A stretch of 64,000 nucleotides of DNA from Parabacteroides sp. An277 (GCF_002159645.1 NZ_NFJB01000004.1:1-64000), one strand, 5' to 3'; shown: positions 34,973 through 45,290, numbered from the stretch's first letter. Translations and numbers: made by a program. Notes: generated from the letters alone by a model not told the origin.

Positions 34973-36676
34973 ATGAAGAAGATTTTAGCTTTAGGATTGA
35001 TGTTGGCTTACCTCTGCATTCCTGGAGGTAAGGCAGCCGACGTGCAGGGTGTTAAACCTACGAAGAACGTCATCTTGTTTATTAGTGACGGTACCTCACT
35101 CGCGACCCTCTCTACTGCCCGATGGGTACAGTGGTATACGAATCCTGATAGACCGAACTTGTACCTCGACCCATACCTTTGTGGGACCGTACGAACACAT
35201 TCCTCGAATGCTCCTATAGGGGATTCGGCGCCAACCACGTCGTGCTACATGTCGGGTCAGCCTAGCATCACAGGGTTTGTCTCTACATACCCGTATGCTT
35301 GTGGCAAGGATGATATCTATCCCGTCGACTCGACCCGGGCGTATCAACCCACGATGACCGTCCTCGAAGCCGCTAAAATATTTAAAGGAAAGGCTACGGG
35401 GCTTGTCTTTACCTGTGAATTTCCACATGCTACTCCGGCTGACTGTGCAGCGCATAGCTACAATCGCGGGAAGTATGAGTGGATCATTCCACAGATGGTA
35501 CATAATGGCATTAACGTGGTGATTGGCGGGGGTGCAGGCCTGTTGGGCGACTCCTACGTGGATTACCTCGAAGGGTCTGGATATGCTGTATATAAGGATG
35601 ATTTAGGAGGGATGCGGAAGGACACGAACACCCGCATGTGGGCTCTCTTTGATGAACGGGATATGTCCTACGACATGGACCGTGATACCGCTAAACAACC
35701 CTCTATCGAAGAGATGACGCGCACGGCTATACAGAAGCTCGCGACCTATGACGAAGGGTTCTTTTTGATGGTGGAAGGCAGTAAAGTAGACTGGGCGGCG
35801 CATGCCAACGACCCGGTGGGTCTCTACTCTGACTTCCTGGCGTTCGACCGCGCCGTGGGGGCTGCCCTCGAGTTCGCGAAGAAAGATGGCAACACCACGG
35901 TGGTGATTACTTCTGACCACGGTAACAGTGGCGTTAGCATCGGACGAGAGTCTTGTAAAGGGTATGATAGGCTCACCAAGGACCAGCTTTTTGGACAGTT
36001 GGCACGGTTCGAAATGACTGCTGACGGCTTTGCTAAAGCAGTCAACTCGATACCTCACGATAAGGTGCAACAGCTCTTCCTTGATAAGGCAGGGTTCGAA
36101 CTCACGAAGGAGGAGATGGATGCCCTTAACAACTGTCATGACTATAAGTATAGTCCGATTCCAGAGGCGGATCGCAAAGAGAAGGCGAAGGCATCCCTTT
36201 ACAGTAGCTCCCTCACCGGGCTTATGTCTCAAATCATTACTCAACATACTTGTATGGGCTTCACCACGAGTGGTCATACCGGCGAGGATGTATTCCTCGC
36301 GGCTTACCATCCTCAAGGAACGCGACCCATGGGCATGCATACCAATATCGAACTGAACCATTACCTCTGTGCGCTCTATGGCTTTGACCCTTCGTTCCTC
36401 AGCACGATGAGCAATAAGTATTTTGCTAAGCATACGGATGTGTTCCGCGATTATGACTGCGAACTTATCCCCGCGAAGGAGGGCGAATTGGCGCCTACGT
36501 TGGTCGTCACGAATCCGCATAATAAGAAAAAGAAACTGACCATTAAGGCTTTTACCAACGAGGTACGGGCAGGCAAGAAGGCGGATGAAGTTATACAGCT
36601 GAACTCGGTCATCGTGTATGTCGATAAGAATCATTCATTTTATTTGCCGGAATCTCTTGTAGAGTTTCTGCAATAA
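34973..36676 (+). CDS. Alkaline phosphatase
   Basis: 567 residues with a signal peptide (MKKILALGLMLAYLCIPGGKA). The PhoA-superfamily metal Asp39 is in FISDGTS, the nucleophile Ser85 is in GDSAPTTS, and later metal ligands are in VEGSKVDWAAHAND, ITSDHGN and SGHTGEDV. It is a periplasmic or surface phosphomonoesterase releasing phosphate from organic esters. It is the last gene of the rightward run, ending at the terminator at 36704. A convergent metallophosphoesterase and SusCD pair lie next. Confidence 0.93.
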   Translation: MKKILALGLMLAYLCIPGGKAADVQGVKPTKNVILFISDGTSLATLSTARWVQWYTNPDRPNLYLDPYLCGTVRTHSSNAPIGDSAPTTSCYMSGQPSITGFVSTYPYACGKDDIYPVDSTRAYQPTMTVLEAAKIFKGKATGLVFTCEFPHATPADCAAHSYNRGKYEWIIPQMVHNGINVVIGGGAGLLGDSYVDYLEGSGYAVYKDDLGGMRKDTNTRMWALFDERDMSYDMDRDTAKQPSIEEMTRTAIQKLATYDEGFFLMVEGSKVDWAAHANDPVGLYSDFLAFDRAVGAALEFAKKDGNTTVVITSDHGNSGVSIGRESCKGYDRLTKDQLFGQLARFEMTADGFAKAVNSIPHDKVQQLFLDKAGFELTKEEMDALNNCHDYKYSPIPEADRKEKAKASLYSSSLTGLMSQIITQHTCMGFTTSGHTGEDVFLAAYHPQGTRPMGMHTNIELNHYLCALYGFDPSFLSTMSNKYFAKHTDVFRDYDCELIPAKEGELAPTLVVTNPHNKKKKLTIKAFTNEVRAGKKADEVIQLNSVIVYVDKNHSFYLPESLVEFLQ

Positions 36677-36703
36677 GCCATAACTCTTTATTTTTATAGG
36701 TTG

Positions 36704-36744
36704 GCGTGGCTCGCTGTCTGAAAGGATAGTGGCCACGCTTTTTT
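36704..36744 (+). terminator. Terminator after the alkaline phosphatase gene
   Basis: GCGTGGC (36704-36710) pairs with GCCACGC (36732-36738) and is followed by TTTTTT. Confidence 0.85.
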
Positions 36745-36881
36745 ATGCTTCGTGGGGTGTGGTGATGATGCATCGTGGGGTGTGACGGAAGGTGTATTTG
36801 AGGTTAAGTCATTGGTACGTTTGGTCTTATGTGTATCTATTGTTATATAGTTATCATATATATTCATGGATAATGGTTACC

Positions 36882-37009
36882 ATCCACGAAGGATGGATAT
36901 AAATAGTCACTGTGACTATTACTCATTAGTCACTGTGACTATTTGTCATTAGTCACTGTGACTTTTTATGATGAGTCATTATGACTATGGAATGTCATTC
37001 TTCGTGGAT
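36882..37009. repeat. Second 23-bp palindrome array inside inverted arms
   Basis: AGTCACTGTGACT-type palindromes start at 36905, 36928, 36951 and 36974, each 23 bp apart; the last is AGTCATTATGACT, which changes both arms together. The array is bracketed by ATCCACGAA (36882-36890) and its complement TTCGTGGAT (37001-37009). Period and layout match the array at 5655-5805, though the sequence differs. Upstream, at about 36748-36785, CGTGGGGTGTG is repeated. Confidence 0.85.
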
Positions 37010-37019
37010 ATAAAAAGAG

Positions 37020-37062
37020 ACCCATAAAGAGGTAAGGTTTTACCTCACTATGGGTCTTTTTT
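37020..37062. terminator. Bidirectional terminator between convergent phosphatase genes
   Basis: ACCCATA and TATGGGT outer arms and GAGGTAA/TTACCTC inner arms form one long stem, followed by CTTTTTT on the plus strand and CTCTTTTT on the minus strand. Confidence 0.85.
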
Positions 37063-37112
37063 ATGATCCACTATGAATGTGGGTTAAGGGTCATGATGGA
37101 TGTTGTCATCTC

Positions 37113-39518
37113 TTATTCTTGCTCCGTAGGTAGGGTGAATGAATAGACGTTTCCACTGTAATCTGCTACGTAGAGATGCGTTCCATCGTGGGTGATAGTA
37201 CCGAAGATAGGTGCACCGGTCTTGTGTTTCCACGTAACCCGTCCTGTCTGGGCATCTATACCATAGAGGATACCGTCTGAACCTCCTACATAGATAGTAT
37301 TATTGACCAAGATAGGCGAAGCATCTACAGTAGCGACTGGATGGCGCGAATAGGGTGAAGTGTATATCAATGCAGGACTGGTGGCTACACTCCATTGTTC
37401 CTCGAAGGTCTCCCTATTTAAGGCTACTACCCCACGTCCTTGTGTACCTATGATGATGAGTTCTTTAGTAACTAAAGGCGTAGCATTCGTGTTTACGCTA
37501 TACGGGAGTTCTTTACTCAGGATGATATGTCCTGTTGAGGGTTCAATGAGGTAGAAGGCATTCCCTGAAGCCAGGTATAAAAGACCGTCTACATAGGCCG
37601 GCGATGCCCCACGTTCCCGGATATTCGCGATTTCCCATTTCCATCGTAATGTGCCATCCTGTCGGTCGTTACCATAGAGTCCGCTCCATTGTGTACCAGA
37701 CACGACTACATCCCCCGCGATGACCGGATGAGACGTAGCCCCTTGGTTCTGGTTCCATCCCTTATTAGTCCAGAGGGGACGACCCGTCGTGACGTCGTAA
37801 GCTCCAAAGCCGCGACCCGTACCGGCAAATAATGTATCACCTTGGGCAATCACCCCCTCAATGATAGAAGGCAGTCCATCTACATCCAGTTTCCGCTCCC
37901 ACAGTAGCGTGCCGTCGTCGGCCTTAATGCCATAGAGGTACCCCTCTACATCTTGTGCCATGACGACCCCTTTTGCATAGGCAATGGTGTTCTTAATGGA
38001 GTTGCGCACAGGGTAACGCCAGAGCAGCTTGCCACTCCCTTTATCCAGTGCAAAGAGAGCCGCTTCGCCTCGCAGGTCCTCGTCTAAGGTAGCCATAAAG
38101 AGCTTCCCGTTAGCTACGACAGGATGAGTATAAAGGATATTCCCCTGCAGGTTCGTTATCCAATCGGTGCGCATCATCGTGGGGGATGGTTGAGGGAGAA
38201 AAGAGGTCGTCTCCTTTGTGATAGAACCATCGTTACAATAGGCCGTAGCGGTCACGAAGATACGTTGATTAAGGACCGTTTCGGGCAATGTAAAGGAGGC
38301 TTGCCAGTTCCAATCCGTCTGGGCTGTGAGCGGTCTATTAGAGAACAGCTCCTTCCCCGCTTCGGTCCGGCATGAATAGGTAATGCGGGTCACCGGTGCT
38401 GTTGTATTATAGGCATTGATAGAGAGCCTATAGGCCCCTGATGGCTCCTGCGCACAGTTGTCGTTGGCAATCGAAGCGAACTGCAAGGAATGGTCTATAT
38501 AAGTATAATGCAACCGTGTAGTAAAGTCGCCCTTGCTATCCACGCTTGCGACGCGGAAGGCAGACGCGGCATGGTCGATACCTCCCTTATCGAGAGTCGA
38601 GGTAGAGACTGTTCGTATCTTGCCCTGCTGACGCACGTAATGGATATGCCAATGACCATAGAACCATCCCTTCACATTGTAATCATGAAGGTCGAGGGTC
38701 TCTCCATTACCCATATCGAAACGAAACTCGTTGGATGTGCTCAAGAGGTCATGATGGAAGATGACGACGGGTCTATCGTGAGGTTGGGCATCGAGGTCAT
38801 TCTTCATCCAACGGAAGATATTCGTGCGCTTAAACCCAGGGGCATGGTCACCTCCCAACATGGGTATAACGATATAATGAGTAGAACCCATGTCGAAGGA
38901 ATACCACGAGGGACCGTAGATGCTCTCAAAGAGCTCTTCACCATAAGCACCCTTTACCAAGTCATGGTTGCCCAATGCATAAAATACAGGGCAATCCATA
39001 TTCGACGTATTCATCAAGTGGATATGGTTCTTGAGTCCATTCTCATAACATATATCACCCGTATGGATGATGAATGAAGTTTCATTGTTATGGGTGTAAT
39101 CGCGTACCTCATTCGCCCAATCGTCCTGGTTGATGGTGTTGAATATTTCGGTATCGGCCACTTGCAAGAAGGAGTGACTTCCATCCCCTTTAATACGTCC
39201 CTTGTACTCCTGTAATCCAAAGTCGTAAGACTTGTTCGTGCCTTCGGCCCGAAGGTAATAGCCACGGTCCGACTTGAACCCTGAAGGAGTCGTAATGAAG
39301 ATGAAGCGTGTCCCCTCATGACCAGGCAAGGTAAAACGCCCCTGGCGGTCTGTAGTGACTACATTCAATCCATCCGATACACATACATTAGAGAGTGTAC
39401 GTTCACCCTTGTCATACTGCCCGTTGCGGTTCGAGTCTACATATACATGACCCTCGTAGGCAGCCTGCCCAGACAACGCACAGCCGAGCATACATAAGAT
39501 TAAATTTACTTTACTCAT
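37113..39518 (-). CDS. Metallophosphoesterase fused to PQQ-type beta-propeller
   Basis: About 801 residues with a signal peptide (MSKVNLILCMLGCALSGQA). It has an N-terminal CnaB/SdrD-like beta domain (GHVYVDSNRNGQYDKGE), a calcineurin-like phosphoesterase core with GDICYENG, GNHD, FHHD and GHWHIH metal motifs, a C-terminal metallophosphatase accessory domain, then a PQQ/YVTN-like propeller (repeats such as LFALDKGSGKLLWRYPV). It is probably exported and cleaves a phosphoester at the cell surface. Its own -7 box, TATCTTTG, is at 39559-39566, and SusD lies upstream. The start at 39518 fits the signal peptide. Confidence 0.88.
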   Translation of the reverse strand: MSKVNLILCMLGCALSGQAAYEGHVYVDSNRNGQYDKGERTLSNVCVSDGLNVVTTDRQGRFTLPGHEGTRFIFITTPSGFKSDRGYYLRAEGTNKSYDFGLQEYKGRIKGDGSHSFLQVADTEIFNTINQDDWANEVRDYTHNNETSFIIHTGDICYENGLKNHIHLMNTSNMDCPVFYALGNHDLVKGAYGEELFESIYGPSWYSFDMGSTHYIVIPMLGGDHAPGFKRTNIFRWMKNDLDAQPHDRPVVIFHHDLLSTSNEFRFDMGNGETLDLHDYNVKGWFYGHWHIHYVRQQGKIRTVSTSTLDKGGIDHAASAFRVASVDSKGDFTTRLHYTYIDHSLQFASIANDNCAQEPSGAYRLSINAYNTTAPVTRITYSCRTEAGKELFSNRPLTAQTDWNWQASFTLPETVLNQRIFVTATAYCNDGSITKETTSFLPQPSPTMMRTDWITNLQGNILYTHPVVANGKLFMATLDEDLRGEAALFALDKGSGKLLWRYPVRNSIKNTIAYAKGVVMAQDVEGYLYGIKADDGTLLWERKLDVDGLPSIIEGVIAQGDTLFAGTGRGFGAYDVTTGRPLWTNKGWNQNQGATSHPVIAGDVVVSGTQWSGLYGNDRQDGTLRWKWEIANIRERGASPAYVDGLLYLASGNAFYLIEPSTGHIILSKELPYSVNTNATPLVTKELIIIGTQGRGVVALNRETFEEQWSVATSPALIYTSPYSRHPVATVDASPILVNNTIYVGGSDGILYGIDAQTGRVTWKHKTGAPIFGTITHDGTHLYVADYSGNVYSFTLPTEQE

Positions 39519-39609
39519 GAATTTGATAAGTTTGCTATTAATACTCTTAAAACAGGTGCAAAGATAGTCTTTCTTATACATTATATATATAAGGAAGGAA
39601 GGAAAATGA

Positions 39610-39640
39610 AGAGGAGGCTATTCCATCCAAGAACAGCCTC
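39610..39640 (-). terminator. Weak terminator after SusD
   Basis: GGAGGCT pairs with AGCCTCC between the SusD gene and the metallophosphoesterase promoter. The following T run is poor, so partial read-through is likely. Confidence 0.45.
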
Positions 39641-39683
39641 CCTATCTAAACAAAGTCACCTGTGAACAGGTACATTCGTCCTA

Positions 39684-41486
39684 TTATTCCCACCCATAAG
39701 GTTGCTTGAGGTTGGGGTTCAGTGTCATCTGACTTAAGGGTATAGGTAGATAGTAATGTTTAGGACTAATGAAATGCCGTGGGTTCTGTAAATAGGAGGT
39801 GAAGTTGATATGCCCAGACTCTCCCTCAGAGAGGTAAAAGCCATCATCCGTGCCATCTTCTTTCTCCAGATAGTAGAGTGTTAAGTTACTACGAACGTCG
39901 GCAGGCAGACCCTGCAAGCGAAGTGTATTAGAGGGATTAGCCAGAATCGCTATGTCTTCCCTATCATCTCCCGTTATATCGAAGGCACCCAAGCTAGGGA
40001 AGTAAGCCCCCTCGTTATTTAAGGCAAACAACTCTCCTACTGCCCAACATTGGATATCGTTCCATCGTAACCCTTCGCAAGCAGTCTCTACGCGTCGTTC
40101 CCGCCGAATCTCAAGGATGACCCCACGGTTCGTACCAGAGACGTTAGGATACTGCTCAATGAGCCAGGCATCCGGATGCGCGTTGGCATCACTCAGACTC
40201 ATCGCGGGCATTTGTACAAGGGCACGAAGGAGGTTGATGCTACGGTCTAAATCCTCTTGAGTAAGCGTCCCTAACTCTGCCTTTGCTTCCGCATAATTGA
40301 GGAGCACTTCACCATATCGGAAGATAGGGAGCGAAGTGTAATCCATGTCCCATCCTTCCCGTAAGCTCTCATCCCTGGGATAGAATTTAAGCTGATCATA
40401 ACATCCCGCCGTGATCTTGGGTATATAGGGTGAGCCACTCTCCGTGCGCCTAAACCCTGGATAAGTAAAGGTCTCCTTAAAGCGAGGATCCCGTCCCTCA
40501 AAAACATCCTTGAAGCCCATCCTATTGTACCCAGGCTGGTCAGTGAAGCGTGACCCATCTGCCATAAGATAAGTCTCCATCAAGCTACGGCTAAGTGACC
40601 ATTGCCAGCCCTGCACGCTACTGGTATTGTTGGAAACCCCTAAGCTCTTGTCTGATGCCCGTTGAAGGATGACCTCTGGATTGCTATCAAGGGAAGGAGA
40701 GTTAAATAGTAAACCATAGTCAGCTCCACTATTACCATATAGTGAGAATTGGCCACTCGACATGATGGTTTCGCAGGCTTCTACAGCCTTCTCAAGGAAC
40801 CTCTCGTAGTCTCCCTGCAGACCTATCTCGGCATGGTATTTACGATATGTACCTTCATACAAAGCTACCCTGGCTTGGAGGGCAAGCGCCGCCCATTTGC
40901 TAATGCGCGTACGCGTCCCTATATCTTCGCTGATATGGTCTACGGCGTATTGCAAGTCATTCATAACAGAGTCCATGACCATCGCCCGTGGGTCACATGC
41001 CTTATACATCTCTTCGGAGTCTGCAGACAGGGCTTCATTATACCAAGGTACATCTGAATAGCTTTTGACCATGTCCGCATAGAAATAGGCACGGAAGAAC
41101 CTACCTATGCCTATGTAATGGGCTATCTCTTCATCTGTCGTATCCAGCAATTGTGCATGTTGGAGGAAGTAGTTATAGCTTCTTAGCTTTGCCCAATCAC
41201 CACTCCAGGTCCATCCCGGCGCATTAGCAGAAGTAAGGGTCCCTGTGACCACCTGGTTCATGGTAACTTGCCCATTGAGGTTGATCGCGTCATTGTCTGT
41301 CCCTGGGTCTTGATAGGAGGCATTGATATCCTCATAAAACCCATTGGAATAGATCTCTAAGTCTGATGCTGACTTGAAGAAATCAGTGTCGGTTATCTCT
41401 GTTAAAGGAGCTCTGTCTAAGAAGTCTGTCTCGCATGAAGCCAATCCTAAAAGAGCCATGCTGATGAGTATATAATTCCTTTTCAT
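39684..41486 (-). CDS. SusD/RagB-family nutrient-binding lipoprotein
   Basis: 600 residues. The lipoprotein signal ends at LASC (Cys18), followed by ETDFLDRAPLTEITDTDFF, the typical SusD start, a TPR-like helical scaffold and the C-terminal phrase PKHYYLPIPLSQMTLNP. It is the outer-membrane lid over its SusC partner, encoded 58 bp upstream. The ligand is not deducible from the sequence; the neighbouring phosphatases suggest a phosphorylated substrate. Confidence 0.92.
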   Translation of the reverse strand: MKRNYILISMALLGLASCETDFLDRAPLTEITDTDFFKSASDLEIYSNGFYEDINASYQDPGTDNDAINLNGQVTMNQVVTGTLTSANAPGWTWSGDWAKLRSYNYFLQHAQLLDTTDEEIAHYIGIGRFFRAYFYADMVKSYSDVPWYNEALSADSEEMYKACDPRAMVMDSVMNDLQYAVDHISEDIGTRTRISKWAALALQARVALYEGTYRKYHAEIGLQGDYERFLEKAVEACETIMSSGQFSLYGNSGADYGLLFNSPSLDSNPEVILQRASDKSLGVSNNTSSVQGWQWSLSRSLMETYLMADGSRFTDQPGYNRMGFKDVFEGRDPRFKETFTYPGFRRTESGSPYIPKITAGCYDQLKFYPRDESLREGWDMDYTSLPIFRYGEVLLNYAEAKAELGTLTQEDLDRSINLLRALVQMPAMSLSDANAHPDAWLIEQYPNVSGTNRGVILEIRRERRVETACEGLRWNDIQCWAVGELFALNNEGAYFPSLGAFDITGDDREDIAILANPSNTLRLQGLPADVRSNLTLYYLEKEDGTDDGFYLSEGESGHINFTSYLQNPRHFISPKHYYLPIPLSQMTLNPNLKQPYGWE

Positions 41487-41544
41487 ATTCCTGTTTATAT
41501 ATTATAAATGTAACTGTTTAATAGGGATAACTATACCCCATGAA

Positions 41545-44500
41545 TTAGAAGCCTAAGTTAAAGCCAAAGGAGAATGTACGCTGCATAGGATAGGACTTAC
41601 CCAAGTTCCCGGTGGTTTGTGTCTCTGGGTCTAATTTCTCGTCCAGATGGTTCCATGTCCAGAGGTTCTCGGCACTAAAGTAGAAGCGCAGGTTCTCTAT
41701 ATGCCACTGGTTCACCAACGCCTTAGGTAATGTATAACCCAAGGTCAAGTTCTTCAAGCGTAAATAGGACGCGTTCTGAAGATACTGGGTCTGAGGCATA
41801 CCCAACTCACTATTACCTTCAGCTGCGTATGCCTTCACTCGTGGGAAGTAAGCATCTGGGTTCTCGGCTGTCCAATGGTCCATATTAAGGACGGTGACAT
41901 TGGTCCATGGTTGCGCATAGATGCCCCAGAAGTAGAAGTTACTTGCTTCCGGATACCAATCCCTCTTGCCAACTCCTTGGAAGAAGGCACTTACATCAAA
42001 GCCCTTCCAAGCAGCATCCAATGTAAAGCTATAGGGCAGACGAATAGAGCTATTCCCTATTATCTTACGATCACCTGGGTCGGCCAGTGTTCGTTGCCCC
42101 CGGGTAATACGCCCGTCTCCGTTCAGGTCTTTGTATTTTGTATCTCCTACATAGAAGCGATATGACTGGTCATCTTCCCCCACTTCGGATTGGTCTAATG
42201 CATCTACTTCCTCTTGTGTAGCGAACCTTCCGTCATTGATAAAGCCCCATATTTCGCCTATCTCCATGCCTACATAATACTGGCTATTCAAATTACTATT
42301 TTCAATGGCAGAAGTGACACCTATCTTGTTTCCATTCTCATCAAATACATCTACATAGTTGTCATATTTAGTAATGAAAGAACGACTATCCGAGATGTTG
42401 GCCTTGATGCCATATTGGAAGGGAGAACCAACCAATTCGAACTGGTCACGCCACTGCAAACTAAGCTCCCAACCACGAGTCTTCATGTCTGCCGCATTCT
42501 CTCGCGGAGCCTCTGCACCTACGACTGCTGGTAACTCTTTACTGGGTCCCAACATGTTCTTCGTAATACGTTTATAAATATCGAATGTGGCCGTCAATTG
42601 GTTATTGAGGAAACCAAGGTCCATACCAAAGTTCCCTGTGTTTACCGTCTCCCAAGTAAAGGATGCTGATACCAAACCAGGCTGATACACGGCGATAGGC
42701 AGTTCTCCATCTAATATCTGTCCAATCTGCCCCGACGACATGGCAGCGATAGAGGGGTAATACACTTGGTTCCCATTTGAATCAATCACCACCTGATTAC
42801 CTAATGAACCATACGAACCACGAAGCTTTAAGTTACTCATCTGTATCTTCTCTGCAATCGGCTTGAAGAACTCTTCGCTCGTCACAGACCAAGCCACAGA
42901 TCCTGACGGGAAGAATCCCCATTGGTCATCATGTGGGAAGCGTGAAGACCCATCGTAACGACCATTAAATTCCAAGATATAACGGTTATCATAGATGTAA
43001 TTGATACGTCCGAAGAAGCCTTGTAACGCCAATTGATGACGGGTATTTGTCGTAGTTTGTGTACCGGTAGAGAGACCTATTTCTGGTAAGTTACTCGTGA
43101 TAATACCTTCGCGATACATATAGTCTTCGCGATAGTCTGTATACTCCGAGTTGAACCCTGCCATGATATTAAAGAAATGCTTCTCATTGAATGTCTTGAC
43201 GAAGTTAGTATAGATATTATAGACTGCATACCGCGTGTCATAAGCACGGAAGGAGGTATAATCGTTAGACCCGAACTCGCCTGTCTCGTATTGGATCGGT
43301 TCGTTCGGCCCTGCCTTATAAGGAACACGTTGCCAATAAGCATCTTTATTTTCGTTCGTGAAGCGGAAGTTCGCATCGGCATTAAGCGTCCAGACATCCT
43401 TTATGAGGTCAAACTTGCTGCTAATGGAGACGGAGGTTTCATTCACTTGGTCGTTCGTACGTCCTCCCTCTTGGAGCATTCCCAAACTGCCAGCACCTAC
43501 GCTGGTCCATGTTCCGTCCGGATTACGCGGAATATCCAACGACGGCTTACGATTAATCTGATGGAAGAAGCTCACACCCGTATCGAGGACTGTCGGCGAA
43601 CCATAGTTACTGTTCGTATATGCTATATTTAATCCGGCTTTCCACCATTTCGTGATTTGCAAGTCCGCATTCGAACGGAAATTGAAACGTTTCAATTTAT
43701 CATTACCATAACGTAATAAACCATTCTCTTGATAGTATCCACCCGATACATAATAAGATAGTTTATCGTCCTTCTTCGCTATATTAAAATCGGCTGAATA
43801 GGTAGATGTTGTATTTCGATATGTTTCGTCCATCCAGTCTGTTGAACCATAATAAGCCCACTTGTTCGGATCTGCCGGGTCAAGTGCGACGATAGGTAAC
43901 GAAGGATCCTGTTCACGTTGTAACGCATAATCGATTTGCTGTTGACTATAAAGGTAAGCACGAAGCGGTTGGGCGGCAGCGTTCTTCATCTCCATCACCG
44001 TCACCGGGTCGGTAATATATTCTGGATGTTCCCCCCGCGTACGGATACCGTAATTGCCGCTGGCACTGATTTGCAGCTTATCACTTTTCGCCCGCTTCGT
44101 CGTCACCAATACTACGCCAAAGGCCGCACGTGCACCATAAATAGCGGCTGCTGATGCATCCTTCAAGACAGATATATTCTCGATATCAGCCGGGTTGATA
44201 CGTGCCAACTCTTCTGCGCTGACCGGTACATTGTCCACCAGGATAAAGGCATCGCCACCGTTTGAACCCGCATTGATAGAACCCATACCACGGATGTTCA
44301 TCGAAGGAGCTTCGTTCGCCCGTCCGCTGCTTCGAGTAATGTTTAAGTTCGGCACCGCGCCTTGCAAACCCGTGTTCACATTCGTAATCGGACGGTTCTC
44401 CAAGACTTCTCCTCCGACGGCCTGCACTGCGCCTGAAAGGTTCACTTTCTTCTGTACACCATAACCTACCACCACCAGTTCGTCCAGCGACTGCGAATCT

Positions 44501-44874
44501 TCCTTCAAATCGATTGTAAATTCCGTCTGGTTGCCTACCGGGATTTCCTGCGTCGTATATCCAATGTAAGAAATCTGCAAAACAGCGCCTGCCGGTACAT
44601 CATTTAACATAAACTTACCATCCAAGTCGGTTATCGTACCCGTCGTCGTGCCTTTGATAACGACATTCGCACCCGTCACGGGTCCATATTCATCCGACAC
44701 CGTCCCCGTTACGGTCTTTCCATCTTGCATTGTACTTGTTAAACCATCCGCATTGGCATTCGTGAACGCGGATACACCACTTTTAGAAGTGGCTTGAGCT
44801 ACGCTCGCCGAAAGCAACATGACTCCAAGCAACGAGCGTCCTACCCAAATTGTCAATGTGTTTCTTTTGTCCAT
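41545..44874 (-). CDS. SusC/RagA-family TonB-dependent transporter
   Basis: 1109 residues. Signal peptide (about 1-29), CarboxypepD-reg-like domain (TVSDEYGPVTGANVVIKGT, about 55-140), SusC signature plug (LDELVVVGYGVQKKVNLSGA; SINAGSNGGDAFILVDNVP; ISVLKDASAAAIYGARAAFG) and a 22-strand barrel ending in NLGF. It imports the ligand captured by the SusD partner using the TonB machinery. A -7 box, TACTTTTG, lies at 44898-44905 on the minus strand. No regulator gene is adjacent on this side; the mobile element begins just upstream. Confidence 0.94.
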   Translation of the reverse strand: MDKRNTLTIWVGRSLLGVMLLSASVAQATSKSGVSAFTNANADGLTSTMQDGKTVTGTVSDEYGPVTGANVVIKGTTTGTITDLDGKFMLNDVPAGAVLQISYIGYTTQEIPVGNQTEFTIDLKEDSQSLDELVVVGYGVQKKVNLSGAVQAVGGEVLENRPITNVNTGLQGAVPNLNITRSSGRANEAPSMNIRGMGSINAGSNGGDAFILVDNVPVSAEELARINPADIENISVLKDASAAAIYGARAAFGVVLVTTKRAKSDKLQISASGNYGIRTRGEHPEYITDPVTVMEMKNAAAQPLRAYLYSQQQIDYALQREQDPSLPIVALDPADPNKWAYYGSTDWMDETYRNTTSTYSADFNIAKKDDKLSYYVSGGYYQENGLLRYGNDKLKRFNFRSNADLQITKWWKAGLNIAYTNSNYGSPTVLDTGVSFFHQINRKPSLDIPRNPDGTWTSVGAGSLGMLQEGGRTNDQVNETSVSISSKFDLIKDVWTLNADANFRFTNENKDAYWQRVPYKAGPNEPIQYETGEFGSNDYTSFRAYDTRYAVYNIYTNFVKTFNEKHFFNIMAGFNSEYTDYREDYMYREGIITSNLPEIGLSTGTQTTTNTRHQLALQGFFGRINYIYDNRYILEFNGRYDGSSRFPHDDQWGFFPSGSVAWSVTSEEFFKPIAEKIQMSNLKLRGSYGSLGNQVVIDSNGNQVYYPSIAAMSSGQIGQILDGELPIAVYQPGLVSASFTWETVNTGNFGMDLGFLNNQLTATFDIYKRITKNMLGPSKELPAVVGAEAPRENAADMKTRGWELSLQWRDQFELVGSPFQYGIKANISDSRSFITKYDNYVDVFDENGNKIGVTSAIENSNLNSQYYVGMEIGEIWGFINDGRFATQEEVDALDQSEVGEDDQSYRFYVGDTKYKDLNGDGRITRGQRTLADPGDRKIIGNSSIRLPYSFTLDAAWKGFDVSAFFQGVGKRDWYPEASNFYFWGIYAQPWTNVTVLNMDHWTAENPDAYFPRVKAYAAEGNSELGMPQTQYLQNASYLRLKNLTLGYTLPKALVNQWHIENLRFYFSAENLWTWNHLDEKLDPETQTTGNLGKSYPMQRTFSFGFNLGF

Positions 44875-45110
44875 TTATGCTATTTTTAAAAATCGCAGCA
44901 AAAGTAAAAGTCGTTTTTTACAAATTCATTGCATGTATTTAGAAGCGTATAACAACCAAAAACAATCAGAAATATCCAATCGTAAATCTCTATTTATCAG
45001 TGTATTCTAAAAATCAACACTTTTCGGCTGCTTTTTGATTCTTCCCAAATTTCCACATATTTTTGAGACGTATTTCTGACGTGGAGAATTTGCGGAGCTT
45101 GTTTCTTGTC

Positions 45111-45279
45111 ACATCGTGCAGACAGTTTACAAGGGTTTACAACCGTTTACGACAAGCGACAGTAACCGCTCCTACTTGCAGCGATGGTAACATCGTGCAG
45201 AAAGGCGACAACGGTTGACTGCCGTTTACTTCCATTCACCATTTCAGGGATACACGATTGAAGGAATGAACATGTAAAC
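45111..45279. promoter_or_regulatory. Phased GTTTAC boxes and 12-bp direct repeats before the element's first gene
   Basis: GTTTAC occurs at 45125, 45135 and 45145, exactly 10 bp apart, again at 45224, and inverted at 45274. ACATCGTGCAGA occurs at 45111-45122 and 45190-45201. Such phased short repeats next to a recombination module suggest binding sites for the integrase or the HTH proteins, or the element end. The outer part of this gap (44,906-45,110) shows no gene; the element's left end should lie within it. Confidence 0.5.
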
Positions 45280-45290
45280 GATAAAGCAGC

